Shown here one piece after another: positions 1 to 12,708 of a stretch of 64,000 bases of DNA. Source of the DNA: Heterostelium multicystogenum (lineage: Eukaryota > Evosea > Eumycetozoa > Acytosteliales > Acytosteliaceae); assembly GCA_003667245.1 (NCBI GenBank), contig RCNN01000058.1, positions 1-64,000 of the forward strand. Reading direction: 5' to 3'. Each line of letters begins with the position of its first letter. Position 1 is the stretch's first letter. Made by a program: the position numbers and the translations under genes. Under the pieces are notes generated by a model. It saw only the letters and a list, made by a program, of their open reading frames with translations. It ran no database searches and was not told the origin of the DNA.

Positions 1-1635
1 ATTACTAGGCAAATCAATTGGTTTTCGTGTTTTTTATTCCATTTCTTTTTGGGAATTCGTTCTTCTTTAAAATCAAACAACAAGCATGTTGTTATTGAAG
101 TCAAAGTAAGGAAAGTAAGAAACCAATCTAAAAAAATATCATCTATCCACTCAAGTAGGAATACTGTAAACTATCAGCCATCTGTTACCTGATGCTTTTT
201 CCATGTACTGAAAAATGATGATGGATTTTATTAACCTGTTACTTTGTTATAAGAGCAGTAATCAAAGAAGTTAGTTAAAACTAACCATTAAAAATATTAA
301 TTCTTTAATTTAAAATGTAGATCCAAGTTTCAAATAACAGTAATATTAAACATATTTCAATATTAAATCCATAAAAATTTTTAAATTTATTTAATCATTG
401 ATAGCATAGCCCAAAAATGATGATGATTGTGTATATTGGCATTTTAAGTTCAATTGCAGTGGAAAAATGATCAAAAAAAATAGGTTCCACACCACAAATT
501 AAAAACATGAGTCATCAATTCTCATTGCCTTTTTTAAAGATGTAATGGAATCCACAAAAACAAAATGTTTTTTCATAATCTATATTAGTCCTCAGATTTT
601 TTTGGAATTGATGATGGGTGTATTTTTAGAGGTTGATGATAAACTTAGCTTAGAATTGTGATTATAGCTGGATTAAAATTAATTGGAATCCTAATTTGGA
701 TTGTGGAAGATACTTTAAAAAATAGCTTATGGATTTGATTTAAACCAACCCCATTAAGTAATTTTAATGGACTGGCAAAAAAGTCACTGATTTTTTCAAA
801 AAAGGAAAGTGTGAGCTGTGAGTTTTTGAAAGTGAGTGTGGGGTTGCAATTTACATGTTGGTGGAAGTTTAAAACATTGTGCTCACTTTGATGTGTGTGT
901 GTTCAGATCAAAAATGGTAATACCAAATAAATAAAATAATGAATTATCTAAGCAAACTAAACGCGCTACTTCTGTTTAAAATAAAAATCCAATTTTTTTC
1001 GATTGTTTTTCATCAGCTCTTTGACACACCAAAATGATAAAAGAGTATCTTTAACTAACTGAACTTGGAAAATACTGTTTAGTAAAAGTAATTTTAAGCA
1101 TTGATTTGCCCAATAAAAATTCTGTTTTATTGATTGACTGGAGTGTGGTGGTGTGAAGGTGTGTTGTCTTTGTTGTTTCATTACTTTTTTGATATTAATA
1201 CAACACCATATCAATCCGAAATTAAAAAAGGACCCAAGTACAGAGTCGACAAGAAAGGGAAGTGTTAGCTCTGGATCGTGGGTGGGTTGAGTTGGAAAAT
1301 CGTAATGGGTTGTCTTTGCGCTTCTCCTTTCAACTGGTGCAAACATCAATATAAAAGGTGAAAAGACTCGTTTATTTATTTACTTCAATCTCAATCATTA
1401 CTTTTAACAAATAAAAGGAAACTACTTTTCTTTTATTACTATTATAATAATTATATTATTATTATTCAATTTCGGTAATCTAAAAACTAAATAATTTAAA
1501 ATATCAATATCAATATCATCATCTATTCATTTTAATATATTTTCCATTTTTATTTTATATATTTATATAACCTTTATTTATAACTCTATATTTATCTTCT
1601 ATATCTCTATATTCTCATATATTTATAAATCAAAA
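1..1635. other. AT-rich intergenic DNA, no gene supported
   Basis: Long A/T-rich stretch with frequent stops in all frames. The only sizeable open frame (966-1349, minus) has the composition of translated noncoding DNA and no recognisable domain. The last 250 bases before the F-box/kelch gene are almost pure A/T and probably hold its promoter and leader. Confidence 0.6.
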
Positions 1636-3278
1636 ATGAAATCAATTCTATCTATGTTGAGAAAGAAAACTAGCCCTTGTTCAAGTCCGATGTTGTTCTC
1701 CTGCTAGTCCACAACTGGTTGGTCTTTCCAAGAAGGTTAATTCCTCCAGAGTTTTACTCATTCTCTTTGGATGGGGCATTTTGTGGCTCTAGAAGAAGGA
1801 TTGGATGAGATGTCTCATTTGTCATTGGACCATGACTTTGGTAAGATGCCTCCCTTCTCCCTAGGTGGAGACGAAGAGGATGTCGAAGAGATAAATGGAT
1901 TTGAATGGCTTCAACGATCTCTTCTTGTGAGATCAAGATGCATATTAATTTCCTTCTTATCTTTTCCAAGATCTAATTTCACTATCATCATGCTCTAAAG
2001 AGTTGTTTAACATTACACACGATAGACTTCTCTGGATCAACCTTTTCCAGAAAACTGGATGGGAATTACCTCAATATATTAAATCCAATTTACATTTTAA
2101 TTTAATAAGATATTATCAATCCAAAAATCTAATTGGACTTCTAAAAGTAAGTATAATCAACTTATAAGATTAATATATAAGATTATATTAATTGCCTTGA
2201 TATTAATATATTGATATTCCTATAGATGCATTATCATGGAAAACCAATGAAAATTTCCATTGGGAACATTCCAACAAAGAGATATAAACATACATCAATT
2301 CCTATAAACACTATGTAATTTTCATCGGTGGTCAAGAGACCAATACCAAACGTTTTAGTGAAATCATATATTACAACACTAAAAACCAATACATTCCACA
2401 CTCCAGCCGTCAAGGGTGACACCATTCCAAGCTTTTCAAGACACACCTCACGTGTAATAAAGAATAAAGTTTTTAATTTTGGTGGATTCAATGGTGCTGG
2501 AACCTACTATAACTTGGCAATCTACAATCTAAGTAAGTATTATTAAAATTACAACTTTGACAGCCTGGAAATACTTACATTTATTCCTAATTTTCTTTAG
2601 AAAAAAGAGTTGGAGTAATGTTAGTCAAAGTTTTGTATCCGGAGAGATTCCAGAACCAAGATCAAACCATACAAGCGCTGTGTAATTGGAAAGCGTTACT
2701 ACATTTTTAGTGGCAATAATACCGCTGAGAATGGAGAGTACCGTGTATTGAATGACTTTTTCTATTTGGACACCAAGACTCTCTGTTGGCACCGTGTTTC
2801 CAATGCTACAGGCAACTGTTCCTTGTGGTCGTGGCGGCCACTCGATGGGAAGCCATTCGACGGCAAGATTTACTTGTTTGGTGGAGGTGTGTGGAGTCCA
2901 ACTGGCGGCTGGGCCAAGCGCTTCAACGATGTCCAACGTCTACGACCCTGAAACCAACCACTGGAGCAAGCCAACCATTACCGGCGACCTCCAGTTACCA
3001 GCACTTTTACCTCTTCCTTTGTCTATGGCCGCTACCTAATGTTGTTCGGCGGTGGTTGCCACAAGACCAACCGCGTCACCAACACAACCTATGCACTCGG
3101 ACACTGTCGCCATGCGCTGGCACAAACTCCAGAACCCGAGTGCTGCGAAGATCCTCGTCCACGAGATGGCAACAGCAACGATTCTCAACAACAACGTCTA
3201 TCTCTACGTGGTTTCTCAAGCGGTGCAATCGACTACTGCGACCAAATTACACTCAACTTCAAACCCTTTGGAGTTTAA
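1636..3278 (+). CDS. F-box/kelch-repeat protein (frameshifted)
   Basis: Likely substrate-recognition subunit of an SCF-type ubiquitin ligase, or a related kelch scaffold. Around 1908-2100 the reading shows an F-box-like segment (NDLFL, then LISLSSCSKELFNITHDRLL and LFQKTGWELP). Kelch blades follow: IFIGGQETNTKRFSEIIYYN near 2320, FNFGGFNGAGTYYNLAIYNL near 2480, YIFSGNN near 2700, IYLFGGG near 2870, LMLFGGGCHKTNR near 3040, and a last blade ending with the stop at 3278. Probable introns lie at about 2148-2225 and 2533-2600. The frame changes several times; for example GATGTCCAACGTC near 2930 carries one extra C between FNDV and NVYDPETNHW. The N-terminus (ATG at 1636 after AAAA) is uncertain because the first 250 bases shift frame. 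It could be a decaying pseudogene, but similar breaks across the window suggest sequence errors. The family call is firm and the exact structure is not. Confidence 0.75.
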
Positions 3279-3487
3279 ATGAATGATTTTTCATAATATC
3301 ATTCATCTCTTCAATCAGTCATCATATATTCGGTGGCCCGGCAATATATAGTTTATTTATTACAAATCGCAAATCGCTTAACAACAGCATTTTAATATTA
3401 TCATTATTATTATTATTAATATATATTTACTGCTCACTCTACTTCATGAGTGCAAAGGCAATAATAATAAAATTGTAAATATACATA

Positions 3488-4601
3488 TTATATAGATATG
3501 TTTTTTTCCACTAATTGCGCGCGTACCTGCTGTATTGACTTGATTGATCTTGTCTTCTTATTCTTCGCTTCAGAAGCTTTCATTAGGGATGCTAGTAGTG
3601 TTGTGGTGGAGGCGACCACTGACTGCTTTGAGGCGGTTAGTTATTTCTTTTTATTTGATTTTGCATATCGTTGTTGTTTTGCCTTTCGTCAATTGATTCA
3701 TAGTATTTGTCGTTGTCGTACTCGTCATCATAGTCGTCGTCGTAGTCGTCGTAGTCATTTTGATGTGCTAACCGCAGCTTAGATGGAGTATATCTGCTGC
3801 TTTGTTTCTGTATCGCTGCCTGCCGGTTGTAGTTATTATATACACGGTCGGAGATCCTTTAGAGTGGTTCTCAATAGAGTAGATCTCCCGAGAGTAGACT
3901 CTGTGGGTCGAAATGATTGAGCGCCTCATGTCATTGTGCAGGCGCTGCAGAGGTTTCGTCGATCGATATCAATAGTGCCAAGTCATGTTGGTTGTTGTTG
4001 TTCACATAAACCTTGGTGGTTTGGTTGATTGTCGGGGTATTTTCAACCTTAAAAGCAATTCCATGTGGACATTACAATGAGCTTATTAATTTCCTCTGCA
4101 AAGTAGTTGTGGTCTAAGCACCCGAGATCAGCTTCAAGCTTGCTCGGATGTGGTTTTGGGTGGTGGTTCGACATCTATATACTTATTTTCTTGCCACAAT
4201 ATGTAGTTGCACAATTTCTACAGTATCTATGTAAGTTACTTCTACATATGTATATTTCTTTGATTTTCAATCATCCTCGCAACATCACAAACATACCAGA
4301 TTTACAAAGAGGACAATCTATTTTATTCTTTATCCAATTCTGTAATACATTTCAAACTAACAATCAATTACAGTACAAGTATATTATAATGTTAGTAATA
4401 CGATAGAGTAGAATAAAGTCATAGCTATTAGTTAATCATTAGCTGTATGGATACATACCAAAAATGATGATTACAAATGATTACTTTTGTCTCATTTTCA
4501 ATCTCTGATAAACATATGGAACAATTTGAATCGATGTTTGATGATGATTCAGTTGCAGGTTCCAATGAATTAGTAGTAGTAGTGTGACTATTACTACTCA
4601 T
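3488..4601 (-). CDS. RING-finger protein, Topors-like E3 ligase (frameshifted)
   Basis: Exon 1 starts at 4601 with MSSNSHTTTTNSLEP and reads a RING: CSICLSEIENETKVIICNHH, then after an intron FCLKC, WIKNKIDCPLCKS. Spacing is C-x2-C, C-x-H-x2-C-x2-C, C-P-x-C, with the W and CPLC typical of E3 ligases; the order resembles the Topors RING. One extra base (GAATTGG for GAATGG) breaks the frame inside exon 2. Downstream pieces (KLCNYILWQENKYIDVEPPP, then HNYFAEEINKLIVMS, then VENTPTINQTTKVYVNNNN) appear to be one protein in shifted frames. It ends with an acidic DYDDDYDDEYDNDKYYES run and the C-terminal end VRAQLVEKNISI with a stop at 3488-3490. The RING is seen directly; joining it to the downstream pieces is inference, and they could be a second small gene starting at 4174. 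Confidence 0.6.
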
Positions 4602-4883
4602 TTATTATAAATATAATATAGTATAAATAACAAGATAGTAAGACGTTGTACCGCTTGGAATATTCAAATGAAATGAGCCAAACTCATTTTGGCAAGTCCG
4701 ATTTATTGTTGTTTATGAAAAAACAAAGAATCAGTTTTGGAACAAGAACTACTCGAGATTAACCGTAATATTAATTATTTTCAATCAATCTTCTAACAAC
4801 CCAACTCAATAATGAATTCATTGATCAATGATGATTCTATAAAGATGAGCTTATTATTATTATTGTTATATCTTTTATTATTA

Positions 4884-5834
4884 TTATTGTATCTTTATCT
4901 TATCTTGTTGTTGCTGTTGTTGTTTGCCGCTTGTTGCATCATCTCTGTTGCTGCTATTGCTTTTAAAGAAAAATCTGTAGATAAATCGTATTATTGAATA
5001 AAGTGTATATATAACGGTTGCAATAAACATAAAGAATATACCAATGATGACTGCAATTTCTGTGGCAACATCTGCACTTTCGTTGTTGTCAACCAAGTAG
5101 GAAGTATAAAACTCAAATGGAGTCATCGATATGTATATTGCACTTGAATGCGTCGGTTTCATTTTTAATTGGAGCAACAATGATCGACTCGCTGAAGCTC
5201 TTGATATACGTCTCACCCTTGATGCTTGAGCAAGTTTGAATGGTAAAGTTGTTTGGATTCACTGTTGAAAAGTTGCCACTGATAATCATATCTTGATTAT
5301 CGATAGTAACACTCGAGAATATAAGGTAGTTCTGTATAAGTCAGACAGTTAGTAAGTCAGTCAATTCAGGTTAGTTAGTAAGTATGATTACTCTATTGGT
5401 TGAAAGCTTGCTAAATACCTACTTCTGGTTAAGTTTAAACCCATTGGGTGCTGAGCAACTCTTTCTTAAAGTGTATCTCTACGTTGTAGTTGGAGTTGAT
5501 CAAGGCGACACGATTGATGAGACACTTGATGGTGGAGTTTGACTTTTGGTGGTAGGATCCATAGATGATACAATCGTGCTCATCGATTCTAATCGAGTAT
5601 TTGCTAAACTCGAGTGAATTCCATTGATATCCGATGTTTACAATGGTGCAATCTTCGTGGTTGGGTGACTTCAATATTCCGTAGTATCCAACAGTGTCGA
5701 TCGAGTTGAGATTGTTATCGGCCTCATTGTCGTCTACCGTTGATGATTCATTCGCTTTGATAAAGGTCGTCGTTGTAAAACATAACAAATATATATAATA
5801 ACAGCAATAGATAACTGTGTTTTATATTTATCAT
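4884..5834 (-). CDS. Type I single-pass membrane protein, copy 1 (frameshifted)
   Basis: The ATG at 5834 opens a hydrophobic signal peptide (MINIKHSYLLLLLYIF). An N-glycosylation-rich ectodomain follows, containing GYYGILKSPNHEDCTIVNIG, STIKCLINR and NYNVEIHFKKELL. An intron lies near 5325-5435, and the reading resumes with NYLIFSSVTIDNQDMIISGN. Near the C-terminus there is one membrane span (IAVIIGIFFMFIATVIYTLY), a short basic cytosolic tail and a Q run. Two one-base frameshifts are apparent, one just after the signal peptide and one before the membrane span. The next gene upstream (6177-7140) has the same plan and shared motifs (GYYG near the start, STIKC, an NFS-V/P-N-F segment), so they are tandem paralogs. 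The layout suggests a cell-surface glycoprotein of a dictyostelid-specific family. I do not recognise a named domain. Confidence 0.65.
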
Positions 5835-6176
5835 TTTATAAAAGCAACGATCACAGTCTGATCAAATGTGTTAAAGACTCTTATCCATCTTTAGCACCAC
5901 ACACACAAAAATAATGACTCACACGCTGCTGGGTCATCATATTCAAAATTTCTATTTTTGGGACATATTTACAATTCATCAAATGGGTCCTAAGAGTCCG
6001 GTGAAGTTGAGGGTTGATCAACCATTGTTTTTAATTTAAAGTTGGACAAAGACATTTGTTATTCCCTTATTTACTTTTTAGAGACAATCCAAAAGAATAG
6101 ATGGAAATCCTTCATCAAAAGAATTAAACAATAGAGTCTTGATTCAGATCTTTTTATTAATTATAGTACTATTTAA
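5835..6176. other. Intergenic spacer between membrane paralogs
   Basis: About 340 bases of A/T-rich DNA between the two tandem membrane-protein genes. It should contain the 3' end of copy 2 and the promoter of copy 1. I see no open frame or repeat worth naming. Confidence 0.5.
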
Positions 6177-7140
6177 TTAAACAGAGTCGGATGTGCTTTT
6201 AGTTTCATCCGCAGGTTTCTGTTGTTTGTTTTTGATATGATGCTTGTGTTTATATTTGGTTACAAATATTACAATGACAATTACAAAGATGGTGAGCAGT
6301 CCAATCACTCCACATACGACACCAAAACTATAATAGTGAAACCAGGTCCAAGGTCATCTTCAATCGATTCAGGTGCTTCCTCTTTAGACTTTGAATAATC
6401 GAATACAAAGGAATCGTCAATAGAAATAACACAATCTTCATTCTCTTTTAGACGTGGAATAACAATTAATGAATGATTAAAGCTTGTGACATTTGATTCT
6501 CCAAAATGGACACAAAGAATGTATGACAAAATTCTTTGGATCCACATTAGAAAAGTTTCCATAAATATATGTAGAGCTGTCGATTTCCTCTACATTGGTA
6601 ATGAATGGAATTTCTATCATAGTAGACGAATTTGTCAAGTTAATACTACTAAACAAAGAAATTAATATTATATTAAGACTTACTTCGTTCTAGATATACA
6701 GATTTTACAACAATTGTACTTTTATTTTCAATTTCAACTTTGTATTCTGATTCTTTAAAATTCCGTTTCTTCCAATGAACATTTAATAGTAGAGTGATTG
6801 CCCTCTTGGGGAATAATAGTACACTGTTTGCTATTTATTTTTACATTATAGTTTGAAATATCATCATCTATATCATATTTAAATACTATGATAGTACTTA
6901 TAGGTGACCCTTCTTTGGTCTTGAATCCATAATATCCAATGGAATAATTTACTATATGTAAAAATCGTTTAGTTAGGCCCAGCTCATTTTCTTTGTTAAG
7001 AGTTACATCATTTAACTATAGAATCTTTTTGTCTTTGTTTGGAATATATAATACTTACTTGGATTAGAAGATAAAATGAAAGAAATCGAACAACTTAATA
7101 ATAGAAATATTATTTGTATATATTTAGAATAAATATTCAT
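6177..7140 (-). CDS. Type I single-pass membrane protein, copy 2 (frameshifted)
   Basis: The ATG at 7140 begins a signal peptide (MNIYSKYIQIIFLLLSCSIS). After an intron the ectodomain reads VNYSIGYYGFKTKEGSPIST, KCTIIPQ-like and STIKCSLEE segments. A second intron near 6655-6690 leads to VEEIDSSTYIYGNFSNVDPK, then LIVIPRLKENEDCVISIDDS. A membrane span follows (GVIGLLTIFVIVIVIFVTKY) with a basic/His tail (KHKHHIKNKQQKPADETKS) and a stop at 6177-6179. Frame changes occur near 6755, 6515 and 6330. Segment order, the GYYG and STIKC motifs and the GNFS-x-V-x-P-x-NF segment match the neighbouring copy 1, so this is a local duplication. I infer a surface adhesion or recognition role only from topology. 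Confidence 0.65.
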
Positions 7141-8588
7141 TGTGGAAAAAGTTTTTATTTAAGTCTACTATAATATATTATAATACCAAAAGTATAAAGG
7201 AAAAGAAATCAACAAGAGAAAAGAAGAAAACTATTATTTGATCAAATAGTTAGATTTAATATTTGTACTAATAATAGGTGTCTGTGAAGTAAGGTGGATG
7301 TAATTTATAACTATTCCATCATTAATGAAAGAGAGTTTGGTGATCACCAAACCTTCTTTAAAATAACATGAAATATTTAATATAACCATCCAGGTAGCTG
7401 ACAGTCAGACCATAACAGATTTACATTGTCAAGATCTATCATTGATATTTATAAATCAATCAATCAATCAATTTCTACTAGTGGAAACTGACAACCCCAT
7501 CTATAATTTATATACTTTCATTATAAACAATTTAAAATTACTATTACATACTGATTCACACCTTGGTTGAGTGATTTCCACTGCTTAGTGAGCTGGACAT
7601 TCAAAAGACAAGAAAATGAGGAATATCACCACGAACATACAAAACCCTTAATAAATAAACAATCAACATTAATATTGTTACATTTTAAAATAAAACATCT
7701 ATTCAATACTGTATACAACCTAAAGATTCATAAAATCCGTTTAATCAAAATTGGTATTATCATCAACTGATATGGTTTGGATTGAGTTGGTTTATACTAT
7801 AGTTTAACTATCCATTGTTTGATTATTTAATGTGTATTATAAAGTTATCTGTGAATAGTAAGAAATAAAACAATTATAAGATAAAGTATACTTAGCTTAT
7901 CAACTTTTTTAGTTGTGAAGGTTTGGAGTGTGTTGATGTATTTGGGAAGAGTGAAACCATTCAATCAAAAACACCCAAACACATCAATTACATCATATAC
8001 ACACCCTCTTCCATATATTTGAAATTGATTGATGGTGTGATGTGTTTACACTCTTCCTAATAAAAATAATTATCACACCTACCAATATCTACTAAACTAT
8101 ACTACAATACAATACAATAATAATATAATATTATACTAAATTAAATTTAATGGATTACCATTTTGTTGGTATATTAACATAATATTGTAGATATTTTGTA
8201 AAAGAAAATATTTAAGTGGAAAGAATCAAGTAAAAAAGTGATTAATATTGATGATGTTACCAGATGAAGATGATCATTTGTAATACTAAACACTATTGAT
8301 TATTTAATTAACAATAATTACATCATTTAAAGGAATCCTCCAGATCCCTTTACAAATAATAAGAAGTAAACCTTTGATGATGAATAAAAAAATAATAAAC
8401 ATATAAATAAATATGTATGTTCATATTATTACATCATTTTGAATCCTACTCTAAAATTAGGTTGGATGTGAATCTTATGATTGGTTACAATTTGGTTGAT
8501 TTGTTGATAGTATTATATTCATGGTAATTGTTGATAGCTAAACTAGTTGATTTTCATATATGATCATTGGTTTGCATTTTATTTGTTG
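7141..8588. other. AT-rich intergenic DNA
   Basis: No supported gene. It contains a short TCAA repeat near 7448-7470. Around 7935-8060 there is a degenerate inverted arrangement of GGAAGAGTG/CACTCTTCC with TGATTGA blocks. The one open frame (7567-7770, plus) is lysine/isoleucine-rich filler. Confidence 0.5.
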
Positions 8589-11500
8589 TTATTCGATTTT
8601 TCTTTCTTTTCCTCTTCTGTCTACTACCAGTGATGGTGAGAAATCTAGCTTGATGGTAGGCGACATCTCTTGACCTTTGGAATTGTATATTTCAAAGTAT
8701 TGTTGCTCCTTTATAATATCAGAGAGTGATTCGGACAATGGCTGGTCTTGAGGATGCATCTCCCATCGTTTGAAAAGTGTTTTGGATCTGTGTATCTTGT
8801 AGAGGAGGGGAAGATGGTTGCTTGGGTGATGGTTTGAATGTTTGGTGGAGCTTGATAAAATAGATGGCGATGGTGTTAGTGAGGGTGAGTTTGGGATATT
8901 GTTTTGTTGTTGCTGGCTCCACTATTGACGTTACCACTGCTTATGTTTGGTAGATTGGTTGTATTTTGATAGTTGCTGGTATTGGAGATAGTAGAGGATG
9001 AAGATTGAGTAAGGGCACTCTGGTGGTCGTTTGGTGAACCAGATACCGATGGAATTAGATGGTGCTGATGATGTATTTGATTTTGGTGCTCTTTCAGATG
9101 TGACTCGGACAATGAGCGTGTGGTAATAGGGACAACGGCTGGCTTCTTTCTAGCAAATGCAGATGTCGATTGTACATGGACTGCTGGTTGAATGCACTGT
9201 CCGTGGTGTCAAACACATCAGTGGTGCGGGCAGTTCAGAGGTCGAAAAATACAATTGCTGCTGCTGCTGTTGCTGCTGCTGCTGTTTGGTCAATAAATTA
9301 ACAAGTATTGAGGAGTTCAGCAATGGATGGTCTGTTTTCAGTGGTTGTGGTTCTACACAACACACATTGTAATTGAATGAAACTTTTTATGGCAATTTCA
9401 AAGAACATTGATTGGATTATGACTGATATAAAGATTTTTCATTGTCATTCCACGGTTTCTTTGTGCCTAATATCTCATCAATCAATCCCATTATTTACAT
9501 TATATACAGGTCCAGTATATTCTTCTGTATCCAAATCAATCTTACTGACATATGACTATGAGGAAGCACTTGAGTTAGTAATTGAATATCAAGATATATC
9601 AAGAATTTCATACATTTATATTGTTTTGGTAATTTTGATTTCTCGGTTGTTCTTGGTATACCAGCAAGCTTTAACCATGAAAGATCAGATAGTTTGAGGG
9701 GATCAGTGTGCCAGAGGTCAATGGCTTCTCTTTTGTTTGCCTTTGAGTATCCAACAACGAATATAGAGAGAGCATAAATCATTTGTAGAATTTGTGCTTT
9801 CTTTTCTTGCAATCCAATTACAAATACAGTTCTTCCTTTGAGGAGTGAATAGATTGCATGCTTAATCCATGGGTATTTCTGTACTAATTTCAACAGTCCT
9901 TTTCCATACACTGGTTTGTTTGCTCCCCACATATAATTCGAGAATGATTCAAATTAATTTCATTATTTACTATATTATTGTTATTATTATTACTATTATT
10001 ATTTGTTTGTGTTTGTTGTTTGTTGTTGAGAACTTGATATGTTTGAAGTTGGTAGTGGTGGAATAAATGAGGTGCTATTCAATAATATGTTATTGTTATT
10101 ATTATTACTGCTATTACTACTTGTACTGTTTCCACCAAAGAAAGGAAGTGATGATGTAGAATTTGATTGCTGTTGTTGATTCTGTTGTGCCATCAGTGAT
10201 AAGTGGCTCAAAGTTTTCAAATAATTATCATTATCAAATGGTGATGCTGAAATATCTCCAAATTGATCATTGCTATTATACAAGATATTATGATTAATAA
10301 TCAAATAAGAGAAATTTCAAAGCAAACAACTTACATAGACTCCACTGATAAATATGAACTCAACTCCGAACCAGAATAAGAGCTCATAGTTCCAACATTA
10401 TACACTTTAATCTGTGTGATTTTGATTTGATATCTCCTCTTTTGTGACTTTAATATAGTTTTGTGGCTTACCATCGTCCTCGTTAAAGTAGTTGATAGTA
10501 ATTCAATATGGAGGTTTGTCCAATTGATAGAAGTGTACTTTGTGGATCTAAACAAGTGGGTTGGTTAGTCAATAATTGTCTACTAGTCGCTCGCTAGCTA
10601 CATACATAAAAGCTGAGAGTCTATTTTATCAAATTCCATTTGAATCGAGGGTTTAGAGAAATAGTTATAACACTTCTCCAATTTCCTGAGGAATGACTCT
10701 GTAACTTCAGAGGTGCAAAAGCTCAGTGATCGATCTCAGTGCTTTGTCGAGATAAGTGGTCTTTGGGAGTGAGTCCATCAGCTTTGGTTCGCCACTCAAA
10801 ACAAGATTCTCGTTGCAATAAATGATTCCAAAAGTGGTCTCTAATGAATGTGGAAGTGTTCCACGTTTGAATTTAGCACCACCGTTGTAACTGCCGTGTA
10901 TATGCCCATGTCCGTGGCAGTGCTTGCTAGACACTCCGCCATTCTGTTGCTTATTTACCATCTGTCTAAATCCAACGTTTTCACTATCATTTTCGATCAA
11001 ATCGACGCTTTCATCATTCTCATCGATTGAATCAATTCCTAAACTTCCACTGAAATTGGGATCTCGAGACTTCTTTTCCTGTTCAAATAGTATTTCAATT
11101 GCTTTCATCTCTGCTTTAGCATCATTTATCAGAGTTATCTAGATAGTAGCCCAATATTAGTAGCCAGTCAATCATATATATTCGTTGTTTAGAACCTACA
11201 TAAGAATCTCTTTCTTTATCAGAGATTTCTGTGTTGTTCTTGTAACACTCTATTGTGTAATCTAAATCCCTCATTCTTTGTCTGTATTCAATTTCAAATG
11301 TTAAATGATTCTTTGATTTCAAGAAGTTGGTTAACCTATATAGATCCGTGCAAGTTTGGTTAGTGAATCATCCAATAGTTGAGCTTTGTTGGGTGGTGAA
11401 ATACTCTTGAGAATTTAGCCAGGAATTGGTCAAATGATTTCATGACTTTGTGTGGATCTTTTGTGAGGTAGCTGAGTACAAGTGGTCTTACATATCCACG

Positions 11501-12067
11501 TGCATATATATCAAACAATGAAAAATGGTGGACATAGGCATAGAGCTCACCGCCTTCAAGCTGAGATGTCAGTGTAAAGAACATCTGTGCATCCTTTGCA
11601 TAGGTTCGCAGATCGTTCGTCTTGTTCTGAAAGTCCACTGACATTAATCTTGACCACATACTTGGAGAGATCGAAGCCCCTGTACAGCGGCATGTCTGGC
11701 ACCACATTGAGATGGACCGGACCCTTCTGCTCGCTAAACTCACTAAACACAATAAAGTCACCGCGCTTCGAAGCAAAGCTACCAAGACTGCCAAAGTTAT
11801 TGGACTGATGAATGTGGTGAGGTTGCCGATCTTGGTGAGACAGGTTGCTGCTGTCCACCGGACATTCCAAGTCCACCAGGCTGCTGATATTGATTGAACG
11901 ATGTATTTGGTGATTGCAATGGGAATTCATCGGAGATTGAATATTGGCAGCAGGCGCCACATTGTTATTCGAACGAAACAGTTTGTCAATGTATCCATCG
12001 GTGAGAATGCAGCACTACTATTTGATCTTTCTTTTCCCTTCTTTCTCAAACTACCATAAGGATCCAT
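8589..12067 (-). CDS. smcr8: SMCR8 homolog, longin/DENN protein (frameshifted)
   Basis: SMCR8 forms a complex with C9orf72 and WDR41 that acts on small GTPases in autophagy and lysosome signalling; this is knowledge from animals. The gene starts at 12067 (MDPYGSLRKKGRE). Diagnostic N-terminal longin/uDENN text is GDFIVFSEFSEQKGPVHLNV, then IMSVDFQNKTNDL, GELYAYVHHFSLFDIYARGY and VRPLVLSYLTKDPHKVMKSF. A helical RQRMRDLDYTIECYKN segment follows, as in SMCR8. The middle is low complexity (Q, N, S, His). The C-terminal DENN part reads YPWIKHAIYSLLKGRTVFVI, ALSIFVVGYSKANKREAIDL and LSDLSWLKLAGIPR. The end is less certain: a Q-run and Ser/Asn-rich region leads to DFSPSLVVDRRGKERKIE and a stop at 8589. 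Several frameshifts and probably four or five introns are present (for example near 11335 and 10310). Confidence 0.75.
9257..9284 (-). repeat. CAG/CTG trinucleotide repeat coding poly-Q
   Basis: About nine CTG units on the plus strand, with one CTGTTG interruption. They encode an uninterrupted glutamine run in the SMCR8-like gene on the minus strand. Homopeptide tracts of this kind are usual in dictyostelid proteins. Confidence 0.85.
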
Positions 12068-12708
12068 AATTTATTCAAGAAACAACACAGCAACAACTTT
12101 AATCTACAACAGAAGTGATGTGATGGTGTTTATGCCCTCTAAAACCCAAGTAGAATATCAAATTAGCTATATACTAGATTTCTAAACTTCTGACCAACTC
12201 TATTATCTTTCAAAACTATCTATATTCTATTATTATTGTAACTATAGTTAGTTTTCACAATTTCCACAACAATAACAACTACTACTACTACTACTATTAT
12301 TACTATTATTATTATTACTTCTACAACTACAACTACTTCTATTTAAGAGATGAGACTTACTTTGACTCTTCCTATCTTCTCTTCTTACTTCATATTTACA
12401 GTGGATGTGCTGCTGCTTCTGTTGGTATCGGTGTTATTAGGGGTGTGTGTGTGTGTGTGTAAGAGTGTTTTGGTGTGATTCTTGTTTATTTGATATTATT
12501 GTTGTTGTTGTTTGGTTTGTTTGTTTGTTTGTTGGGTCTAAATAAAGAAGTGAACTTTTGGGATGCTTTCACTTTAAAGAAAATTCCCACTCTCATTCAA
12601 CATATTATTTATTTTAAAAATTAAATTTGGATTTGATTTTTATTGAGGTGGTAGCAAAGCAGTAGTTTTGCTTAGTTTATCTTGTTGGTTGTTGCTGTGG
12701 ATTTCAAG
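12068..12708. other. Intergenic DNA with GT microsatellite
   Basis: Upstream region of the SMCR8-like gene. It holds a (GT)9 run at about 12443-12460, ACT/ATT trinucleotide tracts near 12280-12320 and TTTG repeats near 12515-12535. No open frame is worth reporting. Confidence 0.6.

Noticed and set aside
966..1349. 127-codon open frame on minus strand
   Set aside because: Composition matches translated A/T-rich noncoding DNA, with no motif and no splice or neighbour context. A chance frame is more likely.
4812..4997. Poly-leucine open frame on plus strand
   Set aside because: Complement of the Gln-rich cytosolic tail and membrane span of the type I membrane protein on the minus strand.
7935..8060. 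Possible inverted repeat around GGAAGAGTG/CACTCTTCC
   Set aside because: Only short arms match and the pairing is interrupted by many mismatches. It is not clearly above background for this sequence.
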